DNA of 64,000 nt from NCBI GenBank assembly GCA_016184125.1, contig JACPDG010000046.1, forward strand, positions 1-64,000, in the 5' to 3' direction. Below, one piece after another: positions 16,501 to 24,775 of this stretch. The position numbers and the translations under genes were made by a program. The notes below the pieces were generated by a model. It was not told the DNA's origin, ran no database searches, and saw only the letters and a program-made list of their open reading frames with translations. The number at the start of each line of letters is the position of its first letter. Positions within the stretch are counted from its first letter, which is position 1. This stretch comes from Candidatus Rokuibacteriota bacterium. GTDB taxonomy: Bacteria; Methylomirabilota; Methylomirabilia; Rokubacteriales; CSP1-6.

Positions 16501-16727
16501 CCGGCATCCGCCTGCGATCTGCTCGATCTCGCCGAGGGTCAGACCGAGCCGGCGCGCCTGCCCGATGTACGCGGCCACATCGAGGACGTCGGCCGGGTAG
16601 AGCCGGCAACCGGAGACGCTGCGCTCGGGCTGCGGCAGGATGCCCCGTGCCTCGTAGAGGCGTAGCGCCCTGCGACTGACGCCGCTCCGACGCGCGAAAC
16701 GCGTGTCGCCGGTGTAAGCTCGGCGCC
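16501..16727 (-). pseudogene. MerR-family regulator, truncated
   Basis: On the minus strand the frame reads GDTRFARRSGVSRRALRLYE, ARGILPQPERSVSGCRLYP and QARRLGLTLGEIEQIAGG: the helix-turn-helix and wing of a MerR regulator. The normal effector domain is absent, because the frame runs into repeat family 2 at about 16505. No good start codon precedes it, and its 5' end overlaps the promoter of the divergent dehydrogenase. It is a remnant; a MerR protein beside and divergent from an enzyme gene normally regulates that gene. Confidence 0.7.
16715..16720 (+). promoter_or_regulatory. -10-like TAAGCT, possible leaderless start
   Basis: TAAGCT ends 8 nt before the ATG at 16729, which would place the transcription start on or next to the start codon. 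No Shine-Dalgarno sequence is present. Confidence 0.4.
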
Positions 16728-16728
16728 C

Positions 16729-17706
16729 ATGAAGATCACGATCCTGGACGACTGGCAGCACACCATTCCGACACTGGCCTGCTTCGCGAGGATCGCCGGC
16801 CATGACGTCACGGTCTGGAACGACCACACGAAGGACGTGGACGTGCTCGCGCAGCGACTCAAGGACACGGAAGCGCTCTGCCTCATCCGGGAGCGCACGC
16901 CGATCCAGGCGCCGCTGCTGGACCGGCTCGACAAGCTGCGCCTCATCAGCCAGGCGAGCGTCTACCCGCACATCGACGTCGCCGCGTGCACGCGGCGCGG
17001 TGTGATCGTGTCGTCCTACAACTTCCCGGGGCAGCCGTCCTGGGCGACGGCCGAGCTCACGTGGGGCCTCGTCATCGCGGCCATGCGCCGCATCCCGCAG
17101 GAGATGGCCGCGCTGAAGGCCGGCGTGTGGCAGACGCCGCCGATCGGCATGGTGCTGCGCGGCAAGACGCTCGGCATCTGGGGGTACGGGAAGATCGGCG
17201 CGGTCGTGGCCGGGTACGGCAAGGCGTTCGGCATGAACGTGCTCGTGTGGTCCCGGGACGCCGCGCGCGAGCAGGCGCGTGCTGACGGCTGCGCGGTCGC
17301 GGCCAGCAAGGAACAGCTGTTCGAAGCGTCGGACGTCGTCTCGGTTCACCTCCGGCTGGTCGACGCCACGCGCGGGATCGTCACGGCCGCCGATCTCGCG
17401 CGCATGAAGCCGACGGCGCTCTTCGTGAACACGAGCCGCGCCGGTCTCGTCGCGCCGGGCGCGCTCGAGGCCGCGCTGCGCGCCGGCCGCCCGGGCATGG
17501 CCGCGGTGGACGTGTTCGAGGACGAGCCGGTGGTCGGCGGCAAGCACCCGCTGCTCGCGATGGAGAACGTGGTCGCGACGCCGCACCTGGGGTACGTCGA
17601 GCGGAACCAGCTCGAGGGCATGTTCGCCAGGATCTTCGATCAGATCCTCGCCTACGCGAGCGGCACGCCGATCAACGTGGTGAATCCCGAGGCGCTGGCG
17701 AAATGA
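16729..17706 (+). CDS. D-2-hydroxyacid dehydrogenase family protein
   Basis: A 325-residue NAD-dependent dehydrogenase. The Rossmann motif is GIWGYGKIGAVVAGYGKAFG; catalytic Arg (NTSRAGLVAPG), Glu (FEDEPVVGG) and His (TPHLGYVERN) are present. The N-terminal MKITILDDWQ and the SSYNFPGQPSWATAELTW region place it in the DLDDWQ subgroup seen in many soil bacteria. It overlaps the following thiolase remnant by 4 bp, so it originally led an acyl-CoA or ketoacid operon. Substrate unknown. Confidence 0.92.
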   Translation: MKITILDDWQHTIPTLACFARIAGHDVTVWNDHTKDVDVLAQRLKDTEALCLIRERTPIQAPLLDRLDKLRLISQASVYPHIDVAACTRRGVIVSSYNFPGQPSWATAELTWGLVIAAMRRIPQEMAALKAGVWQTPPIGMVLRGKTLGIWGYGKIGAVVAGYGKAFGMNVLVWSRDAAREQARADGCAVAASKEQLFEASDVVSVHLRLVDATRGIVTAADLARMKPTALFVNTSRAGLVAPGALEAALRAGRPGMAAVDVFEDEPVVGGKHPLLAMENVVATPHLGYVERNQLEGMFARIFDQILAYASGTPINVVNPEALAK

Positions 17707-17961
17707 CGATCAGGGGCAGGGCCTGCATCGCCGGCGTCTTCGAGCACCCGACGCGCACGGCCGATGACACGTCCGTGCCACAGCTCCACGCGGAGGTCGC
17801 CAGGGGCGCGCTCGAGGACGCGGGGCGGACGAAGAACGACGTGGATCATGACGAACATCGTGGACTGTGACCTCGACGCGATCCGCGCCGGGCAGGCGGT
17901 GAAGGTCGTGTTCAAGCCGACCGACGGTGGCCCGCCGGTGCCCATGTTCACGCGGGCCTGA
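17703..17961 (+). pseudogene. thiolase N-terminus joined to OB-fold (DUF35) C-terminus
   Basis: The ATG at 17703 opens the normal start of a thiolase/lipid-transfer-type protein (MTIRGRACIAGVFEHPTR, PQLHAEVARGALEDAG), which stays recognisable for 48 codons to KNDVD. Immediately after, in another frame, comes the C-terminal tail of a DUF35 OB-fold protein (TNIVDCDLDAIRAGQAVKVV, FKPTDGGPPVPMFT). These two genes normally lie side by side as partners, so one deletion of roughly 1.4-1.6 kb, ending near 17848, explains the structure. The resulting 55-codon frame cannot encode an enzyme. Confidence 0.8.
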
Positions 17962-18115
17962 CCGCCGCCGCGCGGCGCGCGCGGAGCGTGATCACGCGTG
18001 CGAGCGCTCGCCGCGAACGCGTTCGGCGAGTGGTCGCGACGCCGGTGGCGCGCACGGGCGCGCGATCACGGGTGCGGGCGTGCGGCGCGAACGGTCGCAA
18101 ACGCCGGCGGCCGCC

Positions 18116-18266
18116 GAGACGGAGGGAGGGGCAGGGTGGGGTCGGGCCCCCCGTTCCCTGCCGCGCGATGTTCGGGCGCGGACGTTCCGGCTGGGAACGA
18201 CACGGCCGAACAATCGGGTTCGGCCGGTCGTGGGGAGAGACCCCACCCCGCCCCTCCCTCCGTCTC
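18116..18266. repeat. 28-bp inverted repeat enclosing internal hairpins
   Basis: The arm at 18116-18143 (gagacggagggaggggcagg...) is the reverse complement of 18239-18266 with a single mismatch. Inside lie GTTCC/GGAAC and the 9-bp hairpin CGGCCGAAC-aatcgg-GTTCGGCCG. The stretch 17962-18371 has no gene; it also holds an imperfect direct repeat of about 30 bp near 17990 and 18065. Whether this is a small nonautonomous mobile element, a structured RNA or a terminator complex is open. Confidence 0.7.
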
Positions 18267-18371
18267 GCCCGCCGCCGGTGACCGGCCGCCACTCGCCCGC
18301 GAGCGTGCGTGCCATGCCGCCGTCACGGCCGTCACCGCGGCGTCAGGCGCCCGCGGCGACGCCGTCACTCG

Positions 18372-18812
18372 CTACGATGAGCGCGGAGAACGGCGGCCGT
18401 GGCCGGGGCGACCCTGCGCGAGCTTCTGCCGCTGTTCCTCGGTGAGCAGCGGCGCCAGCTCCTGCAGCTGCTTCACGCGGAGCTGGACCATCTGGCCGAA
18501 CAGCTGCTGGACCTCGGTCTGCTTGGCCTGGATGGCGTCCGCGCTTCCTCCGCCGAGCGCGAGCTCGCGCAGCTCGCTCTGCGCCTTGCGGAGCGCCGTG
18601 CCGGTCTGTTTCCACGCTTCCGCATCGCGCTGGCGGAGCGCGCGGATCTGGGTCATCTGGTCGTCGGTCAGGCCGAGCCACTGCTGGAACTTGTGCCCGT
18701 GGCGCTCGTGACGCGGGGGCGCCGCGGGATCGTCGGCCGCAGCCCAGGCGACGGTTCCAGACACGAGCAGCGCGGTGGTCACGACGAGGACGGCGAATCG
18801 GCGAGTCATCAT
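18372..18812 (-). CDS. Spy/CpxP-like periplasmic protein
   Basis: A 146-residue exported helical protein. The signal peptide is MMTRRFAVLVVTTALLVSG with cleavage near AWAA. The mature part has the LTxxQ-type helix hairpin: LGLTDDQMTQIRALRQRDAE and LAPLLTEEQRQKL, separated by a long amphipathic stretch rich in Gln and Leu. Members are ATP-independent periplasmic chaperones or metal/stress sensors. The His-rich N-terminus of the mature protein (RHERHGHKF) could bind metal. It stands alone next to the structured inverted repeat. Confidence 0.85.
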   Translation of the reverse strand: MMTRRFAVLVVTTALLVSGTVAWAAADDPAAPPRHERHGHKFQQWLGLTDDQMTQIRALRQRDAEAWKQTGTALRKAQSELRELALGGGSADAIQAKQTEVQQLFGQMVQLRVKQLQELAPLLTEEQRQKLAQGRPGHGRRSPRSS

Positions 18813-18953
18813 TGAACGGGCTCCCTTCTGCCGGCGAATGCGGGATGCCCCGTTAGACGCCGCGGCTCCCGGTTGCATTTACGCGGTGCGATACTGGGTC
18901 GGCATCGACCGCCGGAGCTGGGGCCGTCCCGGCGCGCGACGCCTCCATCGCCC

Positions 18954-19826
18954 ATGCCAGGGACCGTCCATCTCCTCGCGCTCTCGAGCGCGCTCCTGTC
19001 CGCGGTCGCGACGATCCTCATCCGACAGGGACTGCGCGCGGGGGGCATCTACACCGGTTACTGGATCAACCTCGTCGTCGGCACCGCGGCGCTCTGGACG
19101 GCCGTCGCGCTGACCGGCGGCCCCGACCGCCTCTCGGCTGCCGGCGTCGCGCTGTTCGGTCTCGCCGGACTGATCGGCACGGTCGCCGGCCGGCTGCTCA
19201 GGTTCATCAGCATCGAGAAGGTGGGTGCATCGATCTCCGCCGCGCTCATGAACCTGCACCCGTTCGTCTCGACGGGCCTGGCCATCCTCCTGCTCGGCGA
19301 GCGCGTGACGCCGCCGATCATCGTCGGGACGCTCGTCATCGTGCTCGGCACGACGCTGCTCTCGCTCGGCGGGCGGAGCGTCGGCTTCCGCCCGTGGCAC
19401 CTGGCCCTGCCCGTGCTGTCCGCGACGTGCTTCGGCGTGGTCGCGATCCTGAGGAAGGTGGGACTCGGTGAGATGGGGCCGATCACCGGGTCCGCGATCA
19501 ACGTGACGACGGCGCTGATCGCGTTCACCGCGTTCCTGGTCGCGTCGGGTCAGCCCCGCGCGATGGCGGCCGGTCGGGGCCGGAGCCTCGTCTACTTCGT
19601 CGTCGCCGGCATCAGCGAGAACACGGCCGTGTTCCTCACCGTTGTGGCGCTCGGCATCGGCCACGTGAGCGTCGTCACGCCGCTCTCCGGGACCGCGCCG
19701 ATCTTCGTCCTGTTCCTCTCGTTCTTCTTCCTGAGAGGCATCGACGTGCTGACCGCGCGGATCGTGGCCGGCACGGTCCTGATCGTCCTCGGCGTCTACC
19801 TGATCACCGCGCTCTCCGGCCGCTGA
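18954..19826 (+). CDS. EamA/DMT-family transporter
   Basis: A 290-residue membrane protein with ten predicted helices formed by two EamA repeats (GTVHLLALSSALLSAVATI and FRPWHLALPVLSATCFGVVA). I start at MPGTVHLL, since the upstream frame is not hydrophobic and carries no signal. Motifs such as NLHPFVSTGLAILLLGERV and TPLSGTAPIFVLFLSFFF are typical of drug/metabolite exporters. Substrate unknown. The stop is followed by two tandem copies of the structured repeat, which probably terminate transcription from both sides. Confidence 0.9.
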   Translation: MPGTVHLLALSSALLSAVATILIRQGLRAGGIYTGYWINLVVGTAALWTAVALTGGPDRLSAAGVALFGLAGLIGTVAGRLLRFISIEKVGASISAALMNLHPFVSTGLAILLLGERVTPPIIVGTLVIVLGTTLLSLGGRSVGFRPWHLALPVLSATCFGVVAILRKVGLGEMGPITGSAINVTTALIAFTAFLVASGQPRAMAAGRGRSLVYFVVAGISENTAVFLTVVALGIGHVSVVTPLSGTAPIFVLFLSFFFLRGIDVLTARIVAGTVLIVLGVYLITALSGR

Positions 19827-19835
19827 GCTTCGCGC

Positions 19836-19921
19836 GGGATCTCGAGGGGCCGTCCCGGGTGTCCCGGGACGGCCCCGAGCGCCGGGGGTTTGGGGGACGT
19901 CGATAGTCCCCCCATGAAGTC
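19836..19921 (+). repeat. structured repeat, family 1, copy E (short subtype)
   Basis: Stem 1 is a perfect 14-bp hairpin, ggggccgtcccggg-tgt-cccgggacggcccc in two arms. Stem 2 is gggggac-gtcgata-gtccccc, where the pair change from GGCC to GGAC/GTCC relative to other copies is compensatory. Ends CCCCCCATGAAGTC, like copy F. Confidence 0.85.
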
Positions 19922-19930
19922 AGAGGCGGT

Positions 19931-20026
19931 AAAACGAATCGTGTCCCCGAGGGGCGGCCCGGGTTCCCCGGGCCGCCTCCGAGCGTGGGGGGCTTGGGGG
20001 GCCATTTCGGGGCCCCCCATGAAGTC
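19931..20026 (+). repeat. structured repeat, family 1, copy F (short subtype)
   Basis: Tandem to copy E. Stem 1 ggcggcccggg-ttc-cccgggccgcc is a perfect 11-bp hairpin; stem 2 is ggggggcc-atttc-ggggcccccc. It ends 8 bp before the convergent monooxygenase gene. Confidence 0.85.
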
Positions 20027-20033
20027 GGTTCTC

Positions 20034-20351
20034 TCAGCGCTTGGCCCAGTAGGTCCGCTCCGCGGGAAAGACGGTCCTGCAGCGCGTGGCCTCGGTCGGA
20101 CCATCGAGCGTGTCCGCGACGCCGCGCCACACGGCGTAGTGCGGCATCGCGCGGTGCGCGTCGAGCGCCGCCTGGTCCTCGTAGACCTCGTAGAAGTAGT
20201 AGACGTTCTCGTCGCGCTCGTCCTGCAGCACGTTGAAGCGGCAGCACCCGGGCTCGTCGCGCTCCGAGCCGAGGGCATCGACCTCGATGGCCTCCAGGAA
20301 CCGCTTGCGCTGCTCCGGCTTGATGCGCACCTTCACCAGCATCGCGAGCAT
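20034..20351 (-). CDS. antibiotic-biosynthesis-monooxygenase-fold (YgiN-like) protein
   Basis: A 105-residue ferredoxin-like-fold protein with ribosome site ggaggt before MLAMLVKVRIKPEQRKRFL. The ABM family signature is visible: CCRFNVLQDERDENVYYFYE followed by VYEDQAALDAHRAMPHY. Such small dimers act as cofactor-free quinol or polyketide monooxygenases, or as aldolase-like and stress proteins. No substrate can be inferred. It converges on the DMT transporter across repeat copies E and F. Confidence 0.87.
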   Translation of the reverse strand: MLAMLVKVRIKPEQRKRFLEAIEVDALGSERDEPGCCRFNVLQDERDENVYYFYEVYEDQAALDAHRAMPHYAVWRGVADTLDGPTEATRCRTVFPAERTYWAKR

Positions 20352-20455
20352 CGGGACCTCCTTGCGGGAACGTTCACAGGCGGGCCGAAGTATAGCGGGT
20401 CGCCGAGGGACCCGCGCGGGCGCGTTCCCGGATTTCGCCCGTGCGGTGTCTCGCG

Positions 20456-20461
20456 TATACT
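20456..20461 (+). promoter_or_regulatory. -10-like TATACT just before the XDH-type gene
   Basis: TATACT ends 11 nt before the ATG at 20473, giving at most a leader of about four nucleotides. No ribosome site is visible in the gap. Confidence 0.45.
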
Positions 20462-20472
20462 CCGGCCCGGTC

Positions 20473-22848
20473 ATGGAAGAACCGGTCGTCGCCGAGCGAT
20501 TCGCCGTCGGACAGTCGGTGCGCCGTGTCGAGGACCCGCGGCTGCTCCGCGGGCTCGGCCGCTACTCCGACGACGTGACGCTGCCACGGCAGGCGTACGC
20601 CGCGGTCGTGCGGTCCCCGCACGCGTACGCCGGCGTGCGCGCAATCGATGCGTCCGGCGCGCTCAAGGCGCCCGGCGTGGTCGCCGTGCTGACGGGCGCC
20701 GATCTCGCCGCCGACGGCATCGGGAACCTGCCGACGGACCCGACGCGCAAGCGGCGCGACGGCTCGCCGGCGTTCGCCACACCGCGCGCGGCGCTTGCGC
20801 GCGACCGCGTCCGCCACGTGGGAGACCCGGTCGCGCTCGTCGTGGCCGAGACGCGCGAGGAGGCGGCCGACGCCGCCGAGCTGGTGGCGGTCGACTACGA
20901 GCCGCTGCCGGCGCTGGCGGGCGCGGCCGACGCCACGCGCCCCGGGACGCCAGCGGTGTGGGACGAGTCGCCCGACAACGTGGCCTTCGTGTGGGAGGCC
21001 GGGAACGCGGATGCCGTCGCGCACGCCCTCGAGGGCGCCGCGCACGTCACCCGGCTGGACTTCGTCGTCACGCGCGTGGCCGCGGCGCCGCTCGAGCCGC
21101 GCGCCGCGGTCGGCGAGTACGACCGGCGCACCGGACGCTACACGCTCCACACCGGCGTCCAGATGCCGCATGGCGTCCGCAACCTGCTCGCCGAGCAGGT
21201 CTTCCGCGTGCCGCAGACGCAGGTGCGCGTGGTGTCCGGCGACGTCGGCGGCAGCTTCGGCATGCGCAACGGCGTCTACCCGGAGCTCGTGCTCGTGCTC
21301 TGGGCCGCGAAGCGGCTCGGCCGGCCGGTGAAGTGGACGTCCGATCGCCGCGAGGGCTTCGTGAGCGACGAGCACGGGCGCGACAACGTCTCGACCGTCG
21401 AGCTCGGGCTGGACGCCGCGGGGCGGTTCGTGGGGCTCCGCGTCGCGATCACGCTGAACGTCGGCGCCTATCTCACGCCGCGGAGCGCGGGCTCCGGCAC
21501 CAACAACGTCGGGGGCGTGGCGGGCGTGTACACGACGCCGGCGATCCACGTCCGCACGACCGGCGTGTTCACCAACATGACGCCGACCGGGCCGTATCGG
21601 GGCGCGGGGCGGCCGGAAGCGACGTACGCGATCGAGCGCGTGATCGACGTGGCCGCGCGCGAGCTCGGCGTGGATCCGATCGAGCTCCGCAGGAAGAACC
21701 TGATCCCGGCGTCCGCGATGCCGTTCAAGACCGGGCTCGTCTTCACGTACGACTCGGGTGACTTCGCGCGCGGCCTCGAGCTGGCGCTCGCGCGCGCCGA
21801 GCGCGACGGCTTCGAGGCGCGGCGTGCGGAGGCGCGCGGCCGCGGCAGGCTCCGGGGGCTCGGCGTCGCGTATCCGATCGAGGTCGCGGGCGGCCCGTAC
21901 ACCGCGGTCAACCCGGACACCGCAATGCTCCGGGTCAACCCCGACGGGTCGGTCACGCTCTTCGCCGGGTCCACGTCCATGGGGCAGGGCAACGAGACGG
22001 CGTTCGCGCAGATCGTGTGCGAGCGGCTCGGGGTGCCGCCCGGGCGCATGCAGGTCGCGTGGGGCGACAGCGACGCGCTCGGCGCCGGCCGCGGCAACGG
22101 GGGCTCCGGCGCGCTCACGGTCGGCGGCTCCGCCGTCCTGCGCGTGACGGACAGGATCGTCGATCGGGGCCGGCGTATCGCGGCGCAGCTCCTCGAGGCC
22201 GCGCCGGACGACGTGGTGCTTCGCGACGGACGGTTTCTCGTCGCCGGGACGGACCGCGGCGTCACGCTCGCCGCGGTCGCTCGCGCCGCGTACCAGCCGC
22301 GGCGGCTTCCGGCCGGCATGGAGCCCGGCTTCACCGAGACGGCCGCCTTCACGCCGCCAGCGGTCACCTTCCCGAACGGCTGCCACGTCTGCGAGGTCGA
22401 GATCGACGAGGAGACCGGAAGGGTTCACATCGTGCGGTACGTCGTGGTCGACGACGTCGGCCGCATGGTCAACCCCATGCTCGTGAAGGGTCAGATTCAC
22501 GGTGGCGTCGTCCAGGGCCTCGGTCAGGCGCTGTTCGAGCAGCTCGCCTACGACGCGGACACCGCCCAGCTCCTGACCGGCTCGTTCATGGACTACCCGA
22601 TCCCGCGCGCGGACGATGTGCCGCTCTTCGAGGTGGGCGCGCACGAGGTGCCCACGCGCGTGAACCCGCTCGGCGCGAAGGGCGTCGGCGAGGCGGGCAC
22701 GGTGGGTGCGCTGCCGGCGCTCGTGAACGCGGTCAACGACGCGCTCGCACCGCTCGGCGTGCGCCACCTCGACATGCCGCTGACGTCCGCGCGGGTGTGG
22801 CGTGCCGTCCAGGATGCGCGGGGCGGCGCGCCGGGAGGGAGCGGCTGA
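20473..22848 (+). CDS. xanthine dehydrogenase/CoxL-family molybdopterin large subunit
   Basis: A 791-residue molybdenum hydroxylase large subunit. It begins with the family's RRVEDPRLLRGLGRYSDD, then VRSPHAYA. The molybdopterin-binding blocks GDVGGSFGMRNGVYPE, MTPTGPYRGAGRPEA and STSMGQGNETAFAQI are present, and the catalytic glutamate lies in KGVGEAGTVGALPA. The loop has no CSFR motif, so it is not a form I CO dehydrogenase. The FAD (CoxM) and 2Fe-2S (CoxS) subunits normally encoded alongside are absent on both sides. Downstream are a deacetylase overlapping by one base and a quinone reductase, suggesting hydroxylation of an organic substrate followed by further processing. Confidence 0.93.
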   Translation: MEEPVVAERFAVGQSVRRVEDPRLLRGLGRYSDDVTLPRQAYAAVVRSPHAYAGVRAIDASGALKAPGVVAVLTGADLAADGIGNLPTDPTRKRRDGSPAFATPRAALARDRVRHVGDPVALVVAETREEAADAAELVAVDYEPLPALAGAADATRPGTPAVWDESPDNVAFVWEAGNADAVAHALEGAAHVTRLDFVVTRVAAAPLEPRAAVGEYDRRTGRYTLHTGVQMPHGVRNLLAEQVFRVPQTQVRVVSGDVGGSFGMRNGVYPELVLVLWAAKRLGRPVKWTSDRREGFVSDEHGRDNVSTVELGLDAAGRFVGLRVAITLNVGAYLTPRSAGSGTNNVGGVAGVYTTPAIHVRTTGVFTNMTPTGPYRGAGRPEATYAIERVIDVAARELGVDPIELRRKNLIPASAMPFKTGLVFTYDSGDFARGLELALARAERDGFEARRAEARGRGRLRGLGVAYPIEVAGGPYTAVNPDTAMLRVNPDGSVTLFAGSTSMGQGNETAFAQIVCERLGVPPGRMQVAWGDSDALGAGRGNGGSGALTVGGSAVLRVTDRIVDRGRRIAAQLLEAAPDDVVLRDGRFLVAGTDRGVTLAAVARAAYQPRRLPAGMEPGFTETAAFTPPAVTFPNGCHVCEVEIDEETGRVHIVRYVVVDDVGRMVNPMLVKGQIHGGVVQGLGQALFEQLAYDADTAQLLTGSFMDYPIPRADDVPLFEVGAHEVPTRVNPLGAKGVGEAGTVGALPALVNAVNDALAPLGVRHLDMPLTSARVWRAVQDARGGAPGGSG

Positions 22849-23666
22849 TGCGCTATCGCTGGCCCGGCGAGTACCGGTCCGCGGTCGTGCTGTCGTTCGA
22901 CTTCGACGCGGAGTCGGGGTTCCTGTTCCGCGAGCCGGAGAAGGCCAAGCGGAGCCTGGCCGACCTCGAGGAGCGGCGGTTCGGCCCGCGCGTCGGGGTC
23001 GACCGCATCCTGCGCCTGCTCGACCGGCTCCGGCTCCGCGCGACCTTCTTCATCCCGGGATGGACGGTGGAGCACCACCTGCCGGAGTCGACGCGCATCC
23101 GCGACGCCGGCCACGAGATCGGCGCGCACGGCAACGTTCACGAGGCCGTGGCGTTCCTCGACCGGCCCGCGGAGGAGAAGATCATGCGCGAGCAGCTCGC
23201 GATCCTGGAAGGCGCGCTCGGCGTGAAGCCGGCCGGCTACCGGTCGCCCTCGTGGGACGTGAACGTGTGGACGCCCGACATCCTGAAGGCCCACGGCTTC
23301 CTCTACGACAGCTCGCTCATGGGCAACGACGTCCCCTACGAGCTCGAGACGAGCGCGGGGCCGCTCGTCGAGGTGCCCGTGCAGTGGCTGCTCGACGATG
23401 CGCCGCTGTTCCGCCACGTGTACGGCGCGACCAATGCCATCGCCGATCCCGGCCGCGTGCTGCAGATGTGGCAGAAGGAGTTCGACGCGATGCACGCCGA
23501 GCACGGCTGCTTCGTGCTCACCTGCCATCCGTTCATCAGCGGGCGCGCGTCACGGATCGCGCTGCTCGAGGAGCTCGTGGGGCACATGCGCCGCGTCCCG
23601 GGCGTGTGGTTCACGACGTGCGAGGAGGTCGCGCGCTGGCACGCCACGAACGAAAGGAGATCCTGA
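22848..23666 (+). CDS. polysaccharide deacetylase (NodB-fold, PuuE-like)
   Basis: A 272-residue NodB-fold protein. Strand one holds the acidic FDFDAESGFLF; the metal motif is degenerate as GAHGNVHEAVAF, and the RSPSW and TCHPFISGR blocks complete the site. The subgroup with an N-terminal RYRWP and the phrase LSFDFDAE includes uric-acid/allantoin-type and peptidoglycan-type amidohydrolases acting in the cytoplasm; no signal peptide is seen here. The start overlaps the preceding stop (TGATG), so it is translationally coupled to the molybdenum enzyme. Hydrolysis of an amide produced by that pathway is an inference. Confidence 0.88.
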   Translation: MRYRWPGEYRSAVVLSFDFDAESGFLFREPEKAKRSLADLEERRFGPRVGVDRILRLLDRLRLRATFFIPGWTVEHHLPESTRIRDAGHEIGAHGNVHEAVAFLDRPAEEKIMREQLAILEGALGVKPAGYRSPSWDVNVWTPDILKAHGFLYDSSLMGNDVPYELETSAGPLVEVPVQWLLDDAPLFRHVYGATNAIADPGRVLQMWQKEFDAMHAEHGCFVLTCHPFISGRASRIALLEELVGHMRRVPGVWFTTCEEVARWHATNERRS

Positions 23667-23668
23667 CC

Positions 23669-24634
23669 ATGAAAGCGATTCGCGTGTCCGAGTATGGCGG
23701 TCCGTCCGTGCTGAAGCTCGAGGAGGTGCCGGCGCCGCAGGTCGGACCGAACCAGGTCCTCGTGCGCAACCACGCCGCCGGGGTGAACCCGGTCGACACC
23801 TACCTGCGTGCCAACATCGACAACCGCGGCCCCAAGCTGCCCTACACGCCCGGCTCGGACTCGGCCGGCGTCGTCGAGGCCGTCGGCGGCGGCGTCACGG
23901 CCGTGAAGCCCGGCGACCGCGTGTACGTCGGCGGCACCGTCTCGGGTGCCTACGCCGAGCTGTCGCTCTGCGAGCAGATCCAGGTGCATCCGCTGCCGTC
24001 GAACGTGTCGTTCGCGCAGGGCGCGGCCATGAACGTGCCGTACGCCACCGCGTACCACGCGCTGTTCAATCGGGGCCGTGGCGACGCGGGCGAGACCCTG
24101 CTGGTGCATGGGGCGAGCGGCGGCGTCGGCATCGGGGCCGTGCAGCTCGCGCGGGCGCGCGGGATGACCGTCATCGGCACCGCGGGCACCGCGCGTGGGC
24201 GGCAGCTCGTGCTCGAGCAGGGCGCGCACCACGTGCTCGACCACTCCGCCGCCGGGTATCTGGACGAGGTCACGCGCCTCACCGGCGGCAGGGGCGTGGA
24301 CGTGGTCGTCGAGATGCTCGCGAACGTCAACCTCCAGAAGGACCTCGGGATCATCGCGATGCGCGGCCGGATCGTGGTGATCGGCAACCGGGGCACGATC
24401 GAGATCAACCCGCGCGCGGCGATGAACAAGGACGCGGCGGTCCTCGGCATGGCGCTGTACCACGCGACGCCGGAGCAGCTCGCCGGCATCCATGCGGCTC
24501 TCGTGGAAGGGCTGCGCAGCGGCACACTGCAGCCGGTCATCGCCGAGGAGCTGCCGCTCGCGCAGGCGGCGCGCTCGCACGAGGCCGTGATGGAGCCGAC
24601 GGGCCACTACGGGAAGATCGTACTGGTGCCCTAG
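23669..24634 (+). CDS. NADPH:quinone reductase (zeta-crystallin-like MDR)
   Basis: A 321-residue zinc-free medium-chain dehydrogenase. The N-terminal GroES domain begins MKAIRVSEYGGPSVLKLEEV and includes NPVDTYLR; the cofactor domain has VHGASGGVGIGAVQLARARG with the AxxGxxG-type motif. The ending GHYGKIVLV is typical of quinone oxidoreductases. The zinc ligands of alcohol dehydrogenases are absent. It follows the deacetylase within a few bases and a ribosome site (aaaggaga), making it the third gene of the molybdenum-enzyme operon. Repeat copy G begins right after the stop. Confidence 0.92.
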   Translation: MKAIRVSEYGGPSVLKLEEVPAPQVGPNQVLVRNHAAGVNPVDTYLRANIDNRGPKLPYTPGSDSAGVVEAVGGGVTAVKPGDRVYVGGTVSGAYAELSLCEQIQVHPLPSNVSFAQGAAMNVPYATAYHALFNRGRGDAGETLLVHGASGGVGIGAVQLARARGMTVIGTAGTARGRQLVLEQGAHHVLDHSAAGYLDEVTRLTGGRGVDVVVEMLANVNLQKDLGIIAMRGRIVVIGNRGTIEINPRAAMNKDAAVLGMALYHATPEQLAGIHAALVEGLRSGTLQPVIAEELPLAQAARSHEAVMEPTGHYGKIVLVP

Positions 24635-24646
24635 GCTGGCCCTAGG

Positions 24647-24775
24647 CTAGGAGCGTGCCGGAGAAACGGCGAATCGAGGAGCGCCACGGGTTCCCCGGGG
24701 GCGTCCGCGCACCCCCCGGGGCGCTCCGAGCGTTGGGGGGGTGTGGGGGCCATTTCGGGGCCCCCCACTCCCTAG
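24647..24775 (+). repeat. structured repeat, family 1, copy G (long subtype)
   Basis: Shares its first 50 bp exactly with copy C. Nested stems are present, and stem 2 is gggggcc-atttcgg-ggccccc. The 3' end (ccctag) supplies the stop codon of the convergent gene. A short duplication (ccctaggct twice, 24629-24648) sits at the 5' boundary. Confidence 0.85.

Noticed and set aside
20473-22848. Calling the large subunit a carbon monoxide dehydrogenase.
   Set aside because: The form I signature CSFR is absent and no coxM/coxS genes accompany it, so only the superfamily is assigned.
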